This document shows, piece by piece, positions 1-7,184 of a stretch of DNA of 64,000 nucleotides (position 1 is the stretch's first letter; every line of letters starts with the position of its first letter). This DNA is from Actinacidiphila glaucinigra. Its GTDB lineage: Bacteria > Actinomycetota > Actinomycetes > Streptomycetales > Streptomycetaceae. Both the position numbers and the translations under genes were made by a program. The DNA lies in the NCBI RefSeq assembly GCF_900188405.1, contig NZ_FZOF01000004.1:62001-126000 (forward strand), in the 5' to 3' direction. Under the pieces are notes generated by a model. It was given only the letters and a program-made list of their open reading frames with translations. It was not told the DNA's origin and ran no database searches.

Positions 1-545
1 CGCAGCGGCCGGGTGAGCGTCCCGGCGGGCTGGGGCTCGGCGTCGGCGGCGAGCCGCGCCAGTGCCGCGGCGGGCACGCCGGCCGTGCTGCCCCAGTGCT
101 CCCACGCCCCGGGCGCGGGCGGGGCGACGGGCCGCGCGTCGTCACGCGGTGCGGCCGGGTCCGAGAGCCGGGCGCGCAGTTCCTGGTCGGGCACCAGGGC
201 CAGCGGCGGGTCGCCGTCCCGGGGCATGCCCGCGTCCAGGTGGACGACGCGGGCGACGCGTCCGGGCCGCCGGTCGGCTGCGGCCACCACCGGGTGGATG
301 CCGTAGCCGTGGCCGACGAGCACGACGTCCGCCGCGTCCGGGGAGCCGGTGCCGTCGATGACGCGCAGGACGTCCTCGACGTGGGTCTCCAGGTCGGTGC
401 CGGGCCCGGCCGGGCTGCCGGAGCCGGCCATACCGGTGAGGCTCACCGGACGGGCTCCGGCGCCCGACTCCCGCAGCCGCCCGGCGACGTCCCCCCACAC
501 CCAGCCGCCCGTGTGGGCCTCGGGAACCAGTACGAACACGGTCAT
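1..545 (-). CDS. alpha/beta hydrolase, EstC-like (partial at its 3' end)
   Basis: The reading frame starts at ATG 545 and runs off the left edge, so the C-terminus is missing. The protein opens MTVFVLVPEAHTGGWVW, the beta-strand and oxyanion-loop pattern of EstC/pyrethroid-hydrolase-like alpha/beta hydrolases, and continues with VVLVG, the strand before the nucleophile elbow. That elbow reads G-H-G-Y-G around residue 80 where the family has G-H-S-Y-G. The serine codon is therefore a glycine codon (GGC for AGC, bases 306-308), and the protein may be inactive or non-hydrolytic. It is divergent from a MerR regulator 96 bp away, a common regulator-target layout. Family assignment is firm; substrate is unknown. 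Confidence 0.8.
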   Translation of the reverse strand, partial: MTVFVLVPEAHTGGWVWGDVAGRLRESGAGARPVSLTGMAGSGSPAGPGTDLETHVEDVLRVIDGTGSPDAADVVLVGHGYGIHPVVAAADRRPGRVARVVHLDAGMPRDGDPPLALVPDQELRARLSDPAAPRDDARPVAPPAPGAWEHWGSTAGVPAAALARLAADAEPQPAGTLTRPL

Positions 546-615
546 GTGTGCCTCCCCGCACGCGGTGGTCCGCGGTCCGGCCGTCCCGGCCGTCCGCGCT
601 CGCCGGTACGGTAGG

Positions 616-635
616 AACTCCCCCTGAGGGAGGTT
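616..635 (+). promoter_or_regulatory. imperfect dyad in the MerR/hydrolase divergent region
   Basis: CTCCC and GGGAG face each other around a short centre, immediately before the GTG start of the MerR gene. The right arm doubles as its Shine-Dalgarno sequence (GAGGGAGG). MerR proteins bind dyads in the promoter they control, so autoregulation is possible, but the arms are short and the overlap with the ribosome site could explain the pattern alone. Confidence 0.3.
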
Positions 636-641
636 CAAGCG

Positions 642-1556
642 GTGGAGGCCGACAGCACGTTGGGCATCGGGGAGCTCGCCGAGCGGGCCGGCGTCTCCGT
701 CAAGACCGTCCGCTTCTACTCGGACCGCGGACTGCTCCCCGAGTCCGGGCGCAGCGCGGGCGGCCACCGCCGCTACGCCCCCGAGGCGCTGGCCCGCCTC
801 CGCCTCATCCGCTCCCTGCGCGCCCTGGACCTGCCGGTGCCGGAGGTGGCGCGGGCCCTGGAGCGGGAGGACGCCCTGGAGGACGCCGTCGCCGGCCACC
901 TGAGAGCCCTCGGCTCCCAACTGGCCGCCCTGCGCTGGCGGGAGGCCGCTCTGCGGCTGCTCCAGGACTGCACCGCCGAGGAACGCGCCGAGCGGCTCGA
1001 ACTCGTCGGCGCCGTCCCCGTACCGCCGAGCACGGACCCGATGGCCCGCTTCTGGCGCCGCTGGCTGCAGCCCGCGCGGCTGCCCGCTCCCGTGCTGTCC
1101 CGGGTCGTCGAACTGGCCGTGCCGCAGCCTCCGGACGAGCCCGGCCCGGCGCAGGTCCTCGCCTTCGCCAAGCTGCACGCCTTCACCTCGGCCTCCTGCC
1201 CGCCCGGTGCCGTGCACCGGCTCGCGGCGCACCGGCCCGACGCGGGCCCCCGACCGGCCGTCCTGTACGAGGGGCTCTACGAGGCCTACGAACTGGCCGC
1301 GCCGGACGTCCTGGCCGGCCGCGCCCCCGGCGCGGGCGAAGCGCTCGACTGCTTCGTCACCGCCCACGCGCGGTCGTTCCAGGCGCGCGACACCCCCGGC
1401 TTCCGCCGCCGGCTGAGCGGCATGCTCGCCGTGGAACCCCGTATCGACCGCTACTGGCAGCTCGTGGGCGAGCTCAGGGGCCCGGGGGAACCGACCCCGG
1501 GTGCCGCCCACACCTGGCTGCGCTCCGCGCTCGAGGGCGAGGTCACAGCGCGGTGA
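642..1556 (+). CDS. MerR family transcriptional regulator
   Basis: A 304-residue protein. Residues 7-75 form a MerR winged helix: [25 protein letters not shown], then [31 protein letters not shown] helical dimerisation segment follows. The remaining 200 residues are an alpha-helical effector region that I cannot match to a known ligand-binding class. The GTG start at 642 is supported by GAGGGAGG seven to ten bases upstream. It diverges from the hydrolase at 545, its likely target. Its last 14 bases overlap the 3' end of the convergent methionine aminopeptidase gene. Confidence 0.88.
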   Translation: MEADSTLGIGELAERAGVSVKTVRFYSDRGLLPESGRSAGGHRRYAPEALARLRLIRSLRALDLPVPEVARALEREDALEDAVAGHLRALGSQLAALRWREAALRLLQDCTAEERAERLELVGAVPVPPSTDPMARFWRRWLQPARLPAPVLSRVVELAVPQPPDEPGPAQVLAFAKLHAFTSASCPPGAVHRLAAHRPDAGPRPAVLYEGLYEAYELAAPDVLAGRAPGAGEALDCFVTAHARSFQARDTPGFRRRLSGMLAVEPRIDRYWQLVGELRGPGEPTPGAAHTWLRSALEGEVTAR

Positions 1557-2310
1557 GGATGCGGGGGCCCTCGTCCGTCACGGCGACGGTGTGCTCGAAG
1601 TGGGCGGCGCGGCTTCCGTCCTCGGTGTGCAGCGTCCAGCCGTCGGTAGCCGTGCGGTAGCCGCCGCGTCCACCCGCCATCAGCATCGGCTCGATGGCGA
1701 GGGCCAGTCCGTGCCGCAGCGGGTAACCACGCCCGGGGCGGCCCTGGTTGGGCACATGGGGGTCCTCGTGCATCCGTCGGCCGATGCCGTGGCCGCCGAA
1801 GTCCCCGGGCATTCCGCACCGGGCCTCGCGGGCGACGGTGCCGATGGCGTGCGAGATGTCGCCGATCCGGTTGCCGACGGTCGCCGCGGCGATACCGGCG
1901 TCGAGGGCCCGCCGCGTGGCCTCGATGAGGCGCAGGTCGGCGGGGCGGGGCGTGCCGACGGTGAAGCTGATCGCGGCGTCCCCGGTCCAGCCCTCCAGTT
2001 CGGCGCCGCAGTCGACGCTCACCAGGTCGCCGTCCCGCAGCCGGTAGCCGGTGGGGATGCCGTGCACGACGGCGTCGTTCACGGACGTGCAGAGCACCGC
2101 GGGGAACGGTGTGGGGGCGAACGACGGCCGGTAGCCGAGGAAGGGCGACCGCGCGCCCGCCTCGTCCAGCACGGCGCGGGCCGCATCGTCCAGTTCCCGC
2201 AGCGACACGCCGACCCGCGCCGCCTCACGGGCGGCGGCGAGCGCACGGGCCACGACCCGCCCGGCCTCCCGCATGGCCGCCAGCGCGGCGTCCGTCTTGA
2301 TCTCCACCAT
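1543..2310 (-). CDS. map: type I methionine aminopeptidase
   Basis: Removes the initiator methionine from nascent proteins in the cytoplasm. The 255-residue protein shows the M24A pita-bread fold: [35 protein letters not shown] carries the catalytic His and first metal Asp, [16 protein letters not shown] the metal His, and EP and HFEHTVAV the final metal Glu residues. I start at ATG 2310 because GAGGAG lies about 8 bases upstream; an ATG 11 codons further out has no ribosome site. Streptomyces carry more than one map gene. This copy stands apart from ribosomal-protein genes and is paired divergently with an XRE regulator, so it may be an accessory, regulated paralogue. Confidence 0.93.
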   Translation of the reverse strand: MVEIKTDAALAAMREAGRVVARALAAAREAARVGVSLRELDDAARAVLDEAGARSPFLGYRPSFAPTPFPAVLCTSVNDAVVHGIPTGYRLRDGDLVSVDCGAELEGWTGDAAISFTVGTPRPADLRLIEATRRALDAGIAAATVGNRIGDISHAIGTVAREARCGMPGDFGGHGIGRRMHEDPHVPNQGRPGRGYPLRHGLALAIEPMLMAGGRGGYRTATDGWTLHTEDGSRAAHFEHTVAVTDEGPRILTAL

Positions 2311-2352
2311 GTCCGTGGCTCCTCGTTCCGCCCCCGGGGGCACCCAATTCTT

Positions 2353-2362
2353 ATACCGGTAT
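2353..2362. promoter_or_regulatory. ATACCGGTAT palindrome and probable overlapping promoters
   Basis: A perfect 10-bp palindrome sits in the 65-bp gap between map and the XRE gene, in a short A/T-rich island. TAGTAT at 2363-2368 is a fair -10 box for the XRE gene and would place transcription initiation at or beside its ATG (2376). The mirror strand is similarly A/T-rich towards map. An autoregulatory XRE operator is the simplest reading. Confidence 0.5.
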
Positions 2363-2375
2363 TAGTATCACGGAC

Positions 2376-2654
2376 ATGGTGCGAACTCCTCTGACCCCCT
2401 GGGAACGGCAGCGCGGCGAGCGCTTCGGCGCGCTGCTGCGCCGGGCGCGCGGCGACCGCAGCATGGTCGAGGTCGCCGCGGCGGCCGGCGTCTCCGCGGA
2501 GACCCTCCGCAAGATCGAGACCGGCCGTGCGCCGACCCCGGCGTTCTTCACGGTGGCGGCGCTGGCCGCGGCGCTGGACGTCTCCCTGGACGAGCTCGCC
2601 TTCGCGTGCGTCCCCGAGGCGGACGCGACGGCGGACGGCGCCTTGTCCGCGTAG
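2376..2654 (+). CDS. XRE family HTH regulator
   Basis: A 92-residue protein that is essentially one helix-turn-helix domain: RFGALLRRARGDRSMVEVAAAAGVSAETLRKIETGRAPTP, with the conserved recognition helix and E-x-G-R turn, then a short C-terminal helix. No Shine-Dalgarno sequence precedes the ATG, and a -10-like TAGTAT ends eight bases before it, so the mRNA may be leaderless, which is common in actinomycetes. Divergent from map across a palindrome it may bind. Confidence 0.85.
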   Translation: MVRTPLTPWERQRGERFGALLRRARGDRSMVEVAAAAGVSAETLRKIETGRAPTPAFFTVAALAAALDVSLDELAFACVPEADATADGALSA

Positions 2655-2720
2655 CGGCTGCGGCCGGTTGTCGTGTGCGGGTGCGTTGCGCCTGCGGCGG
2701 GCGTCCACCCGCCCTCCCGC

Positions 2721-2747
2721 CCTCCCCCAGCCTTCGGCCGGGGGGAC
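2721..2747. repeat. C-tract/G-tract hairpin, copy 1
   Basis: A run of C, the loop CCTTCGGCC, then a run of G form an imperfect hairpin. It is closely similar to the copy at 2805-2830. Short GC hairpins with a CCTTCGGC loop are frequent between Streptomyces genes, and this looks like one of that class. Confidence 0.55.
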
Positions 2748-2804
2748 CCCCAGAACGCTCGCGGTTTACGCCCACATCATTCGGCGCCCGGGTCCGCCGC
2801 TCGT

Positions 2805-2830
2805 CTCCCCCAACCTTCGGCAGGGGGGAG
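2805..2830. repeat. C-tract/G-tract hairpin, copy 2
   Basis: CTCCCC pairs with GGGGAG around a loop containing AACCTTCGGC. It differs from copy 1, 84 bp away, at a few positions only. It may be a degenerate dispersed element or a transcription end for the XRE gene. Confidence 0.55.
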
Positions 2831-3388
2831 CACCCCGCCACACCCCCTCCCGGCATGACGGCCGGAGGGGGGTGAGAAGGCGGTCCGGGGTTGCCGTACA
2901 CGCTTCACCGAACGCCAACGGCCGTCAGGCGCGGGCCAGAGGGGCGTTCGGGCCGATGCGGCCCCCACCCCGGCGCTCGCCGTGCCCCCGGCCACTGGCG
3001 CGTGCACCCTGTCTCGGCCTGCGGCTGGGGGACTCCCTGGTGAGGCGGATGTCAGCGGTGCGGGGAGGGGCGCCCCCCATCACCACCCTCCGGCCGTTGG
3101 TCGCCCGACGGTACGGAGGGGGCGGGGTCGTAGGGGTGGGCGTTCTGGACGCCGACGTGTATTTGTTGTGCGGCATCCGGGGTCCGACCTGGACCGCCCG
3201 CCATGCACATAAATATGCGGTACAGAATGCCCAGCCCCGGAGGCCCCGACCCCGGCCCACCACGCACCGCGCGAGGCCCGCACCAACCATCCGGGGCAAT
3301 CGGGCGGGAGGGCGGGGAAACCCCCAACCGCAACCACAACGCACCCGCACACAACGACGGACCGCAACCACAACAACCGGGCGCCCCC

Positions 3389-4750
3389 TCAGTTGCCCCC
3401 AAAGCCCCCACCGTCACCAAACCCCCCACCGTCCCCGAACCCGCCCCCGAACCCGCCCCCGAAATCCCCGGGGTCGAAGTCGGCGCCCGAGTAGTCACCC
3501 CCCGAGTAGTCGACGCCCTGGTCGTACGGCGGCCCGCCGCCGTACCCGCCGAGGGAACCGCCGAGCAGCGTCCCCACGAGGATCCCGGGCAGCATCCCCC
3601 CGCCGAAGTAGCCCTGGGCCCAGGGGGCGTAGGCCGGGCCCGCCTCCCAGTACGGGCGGGGGCCGCGGGGCGTGTCGACCTGGCGGGCCATGGGTTCGAG
3701 GCCGTCCTCGAGCCGCGCGGCGTCGGCCGCGCACACCGGCACGGTCCGCTCGGCCCCGCCGCCGTCCGGGGTCCACGGCACGTCCTGGACCGACGGCCCG
3801 TGCCGGGGGTCGAAGAAGCACGGCGGGCGGCGCTCCGGCAGAGGCCCGCCGTCGATGCGCGCCTCCAGCGTGGCGAGCGCGAAGCGCCCCTCCTCCAGCG
3901 CGTGGCTGACCTGCCGCACGTCGCCGGGGGCGTGCGCCCGGTCCATGGCGGTCTTCGCGGTGTCGTAGGCGTCCAGCGCACGCGTGTAGTCCTCGCGCAT
4001 GGCGTCGTCGGCCGTCGCGCCGCCCGGGTCGAACCCGATCCGGCTCAGCTCCTCGCCGAACGCGGTGATGTCCTCGTCCACCACCGGGCGCAGCTCGTCG
4101 AGCCGGGCACGGTCCTGCTCCTCGCGGCGCCGCTTGGCGCGCCGCGACACCAGGACGGCCCCGCCGCCCCCGACGAGGACCAGGAGGCCGAGCGCGACGA
4201 GGACTCCGGTCCCGCCGCCCGTGCCGACGCCGACCGAGCCGCCGCCCCACGAGGCGGGGGCGTGGCCGCCGGCCTGCGGCAGTGCCTGGTCGACGAAGCC
4301 CGTGACCATCGCCGCGGGGTCGCCGGGGTCGGACCGGCGCACGGCGCCGGCCAGGTTCTCGACGGAGTCGCGCGACATCACGGCGGGGTCCGCGCCGGCG
4401 TCGAAGCGGTCGCCGAGGGCGACGGCGTACACGCCGGTGATGCCGACCTTGGTCCGCAGGTCCTGCAGGAGTGTGGCGGCGGGGAACTCCGCGGTGTCCG
4501 GGAGGACGGCGACGAAGACCGGCCGGTCCGCCTTCTCGATGCGCCCGGCCAGGGTGTCCGCCTCGCCCTGCGACAGCACGTCGCGCGCCCGCGGGTCGAC
4601 GTACACGGGTCCCTCGCGCAGGGCGGCCGCCGCCGTGTCCAGACCGCCCGCGGCACGTGCCCCGGCGCCCGTCGCGACGACGAGGCAGAGCACGCCGCAG
4701 ATCACGGCGAGTACCGGCACGAGGCGGAGGATCCGCCGGACGGTCCCCAT
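3389..4750 (-). CDS. TPM-domain-like membrane protein with glycine-rich tail
   Basis: A 453-residue protein. Residues 1-30 form an uncleaved or signal-type hydrophobic N-terminus (ILRLVPVLAVICGVLCLVVA). Residues 45-180 resemble a TPM domain exposed outside the membrane (YVDPRARDVLSQGEADTLAGRI). A second membrane helix follows near residue 195 (VLVALGLLVLVGGGGAVLV), then a basic stop-transfer stretch, a cytoplasmic helical region of about 170 residues, and a tail rich in Gly, Asp and Phe (GGFGDGG repeats). I start at ATG 4750 rather than at longer in-frame options because the hydrophobic segment begins there; no strong ribosome site is visible. Function of the family is unclear. Confidence 0.78.
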   Translation of the reverse strand: MGTVRRILRLVPVLAVICGVLCLVVATGAGARAAGGLDTAAAALREGPVYVDPRARDVLSQGEADTLAGRIEKADRPVFVAVLPDTAEFPAATLLQDLRTKVGITGVYAVALGDRFDAGADPAVMSRDSVENLAGAVRRSDPGDPAAMVTGFVDQALPQAGGHAPASWGGGSVGVGTGGGTGVLVALGLLVLVGGGGAVLVSRRAKRRREEQDRARLDELRPVVDEDITAFGEELSRIGFDPGGATADDAMREDYTRALDAYDTAKTAMDRAHAPGDVRQVSHALEEGRFALATLEARIDGGPLPERRPPCFFDPRHGPSVQDVPWTPDGGGAERTVPVCAADAARLEDGLEPMARQVDTPRGPRPYWEAGPAYAPWAQGYFGGGMLPGILVGTLLGGSLGGYGGGPPYDQGVDYSGGDYSGADFDPGDFGGGFGGGFGDGGGFGDGGGFGGN

Positions 4751-4952
4751 GTCTACGACGCTAACCCAGATCGGGCCGCCGCGGCCCGCGGGAACCCGCT
4801 CCCGGCTCCCCGGGCGGTGTCCGGCATCTCCGATAGGCTGTTCTGTCAGGATTACCCGACAATGAGCGACATCGACCGGTCGGCTCCGGCGCGTGGCGCC
4901 GACGGTGCTCGACCGGATGAGAACCCCTCGTTCCCGGGGATGGGTCGTCGCG

Positions 4953-7031
4953 GTGGACATACAGCAGTCGGCGAAGGATGTCGGTCAGCCCCAGACGGCG
5001 GTGGGGCAGGCAGGTGTGTTCCGCGACCTGCTGCCCATCGCGATGTGGCGGATCGACTCCGAGGGGCGCATCTCCCAGTGGTCGCTGGCCGCCCAGGAGC
5101 TCTTCGGCCACACCGCGGAGGAGGTGCTCGGGCGCAGCGCCACCCCCCTGCTGGTCCCGGTGGCGAACTGGGAGCTGGCCGACGAGCTGACGCGCCGGGT
5201 GCTGTCGGGCGAGGCCGTCGTGGGCACGCTGCCGGTACGCCACCGCGACGGCCATCTGGTGACCATGGAGATGTGGATCTGCCCCACCGCCGATCCGCAG
5301 GGGCGCACCGGGCTGATGGGCATCGCCGCCGAGACCTCCGCGGTGCTGCGCATGCGGGACTCGCTGGCGGCCCTGGAGGGGCTGTTCACCCAGTCCCCCA
5401 TCGGTCTGGCCATGCTCGGGCCCGACCTGCGCTACGTACGGGTCAACGAGGCGCTGGCGCGCATGAACGGCGTCCCCGCCGCCCAGCACATCGGCAGGCG
5501 TGTGAGCGAGGTCGTCCCCGGGCTCAACACCATGGCGCTGGAGACCGTGATGCGGCAGGTGCTGGCCCGCGGCGAACCCGTGGTGGACTTCCGGGGCCTG
5601 GGGCGGACGGGCGCCGACCCCCGCATGGAGCGGGTGTGGTCGTGCTCCTTCTCGCCGCTCCTCGGCGGCGGCGGCCGCCGGCTCGGCGTGATCGCCAGCC
5701 TGATCGACATCACCCGCGAGGAGCGGGCGCAGCTCCAGGCCACCCGCGGACGGCAGCGGCTCGCCCTGCTCGCCGAGGCGGGCACGCGCATCGGCACCAC
5801 GCTCGACCTGCGGCAGACCGCCGAGGAGGTGGTGCAGGTGCTCGTGCCCCGGGTGGCCGACTCCGCCGACGTGCACCTGCTGGAGGAGGTCCTCGACCCG
5901 GACGAGGCGACGGCCTCCGCCCACGGCATGGTGCGCCGCCTCGCGGTCGCCTTCGCCGACCCCGCGGCCCCGGCCGAGGACCTGGCCGTCGGCATGACGC
6001 ACCAGGTCCCCCGGGCGTCGGCGTACGAGCAGGTCATGGTGGAGGGGCGGCCGATGAGGCTCACCAGGGCCGACATACCCCGGCTGGTGCCCGGGCCGGA
6101 GAACGAGCGGCTCCGGAGCTATCTGCGCACCCTGGGCTGCGCCCGCATGGTCCCGCTGGTGGCCCGCGGCACGGTGCTGGGCATCGTCATGGTCACCCGG
6201 TCCCGCAGGCGCGAACCCTTCGACGACCAGGACAACCTGCTCATCGACGAACTCGCCGCCCGCGCGGCGCTCGGCATCGACAACGCGCGGATGTACTCCG
6301 CCCAGCGCCGCGCCGCACTGACCCTGCAGCGCAGTCTCGCCAACACCGCGCTGCCCACGGTGCCCGGGCTGGAACTGGCCGGCCGTTACCTGCCCGCCAG
6401 CGACCAGGAGGTGGGCGGCGACTGGTTCGACGTCATCGCGCTGCCCGGTGACAGGACCGCCCTGGTCATCGGGGACGTCATGGGCCACGGGGTGCACGCG
6501 GCGGCCGTCATGGGGCAGCTGCGGACCACGGTGCGCACCCTGGCCCGGCACGACATCCCCCCGGTCGAGCTCCTCCGGTCGCTGGACGCGGCCGTCGCCG
6601 ACGTCGGCGAGAACGAGATGGCCACATGCGTCTACGCCGTCCACGACCCGGCGGACGGCAGCTGCCTGGTCGCGCGCGCCGGGCACCCGCCGCCCGCGGT
6701 GGCCGGCGCGGGCGGCGAGGTGGCCTTCCTGGACGGCCCGAGCGGGACGCCGCTGGGCGTGGGCCGCCGGGACTTCCAGACCGAACGGGTGCCGCTGCCG
6801 CCGGGCGCCGTGCTGGTGCTCTACACCGACGGACTGATCGAGGCCCGCGACCGCAACCTCGACCAGGGGATGCTCCAACTCGCCCGCGCCCTGCGCCATC
6901 GCGGCCGGCCGCTCTCCCGGGTCTGCGACCGCGTCCTCGCCCGCCTGCTGCCCCGGGGCGCGCAGGACGACGTCGCGATCCTGCTGGCCCGGCCACTCCA
7001 CCCGGCCACCCGCCATGAGCCCCCGGACTGA
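4953..7031 (+). CDS. PAS-PAS-GAF-PP2C (SpoIIE-type) protein phosphatase
   Basis: A 692-residue cytoplasmic sensor phosphatase. PAS domains lie at about residues 22-130 and 140-260, a GAF domain at 275-450 (RIGTTLDLRQTAEEVV), and a SpoIIE/RsbU-type PP2C domain at 480-690. The metal-binding residues look intact: VGGDWFD near 487, VIGDVMGHG near 506, LYTDG, and DDVAIL near 671. Such enzymes dephosphorylate anti-anti-sigma proteins in partner switching, but no such partner lies nearby. Unlike the next gene it has no ATPase domain. I prefer GTG 4953, which has GGGGA upstream; an in-frame GTG at 4893 is possible. Confidence 0.9.
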   Translation: MDIQQSAKDVGQPQTAVGQAGVFRDLLPIAMWRIDSEGRISQWSLAAQELFGHTAEEVLGRSATPLLVPVANWELADELTRRVLSGEAVVGTLPVRHRDGHLVTMEMWICPTADPQGRTGLMGIAAETSAVLRMRDSLAALEGLFTQSPIGLAMLGPDLRYVRVNEALARMNGVPAAQHIGRRVSEVVPGLNTMALETVMRQVLARGEPVVDFRGLGRTGADPRMERVWSCSFSPLLGGGGRRLGVIASLIDITREERAQLQATRGRQRLALLAEAGTRIGTTLDLRQTAEEVVQVLVPRVADSADVHLLEEVLDPDEATASAHGMVRRLAVAFADPAAPAEDLAVGMTHQVPRASAYEQVMVEGRPMRLTRADIPRLVPGPENERLRSYLRTLGCARMVPLVARGTVLGIVMVTRSRRREPFDDQDNLLIDELAARAALGIDNARMYSAQRRAALTLQRSLANTALPTVPGLELAGRYLPASDQEVGGDWFDVIALPGDRTALVIGDVMGHGVHAAAVMGQLRTTVRTLARHDIPPVELLRSLDAAVADVGENEMATCVYAVHDPADGSCLVARAGHPPPAVAGAGGEVAFLDGPSGTPLGVGRRDFQTERVPLPPGAVLVLYTDGLIEARDRNLDQGMLQLARALRHRGRPLSRVCDRVLARLLPRGAQDDVAILLARPLHPATRHEPPD

Positions 7032-7184
7032 GCGCGCGACGGCGCCCGGCGGGCCACGCGCCACCGGCCGGACGGGCCGATACCGGAGCTGTGCCCTTAC
7101 GGGCGCCCCTCCCGGGCCCCGGCGGGGAACCACCCCACGTGACGCAGTTCGCCCGGTTCTCCCGCACGTGCGACGGTGGTAGCG

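Larger units (their letters stand above)
2655..3388. other. 734-bp gene-free region
   Basis: No frame here has a credible protein with a ribosome site. It contains two related hairpins (listed separately) and, near 3155-3230, a conspicuously A/T-richer patch including the bases CATAAATATGCGG. A 61-codon minus-strand frame beginning at an ATG near 3222 has less GC-skewed composition than its surroundings but no ribosome site. I cannot assign a function. Confidence 0.5.

Noticed and set aside
3203..6451. A 1082-codon plus-strand open frame across the TPM and PP2C genes
   Set aside because: Arg/Pro/Gly-rich read-through of real genes on other frames; no domain, no ribosome site.
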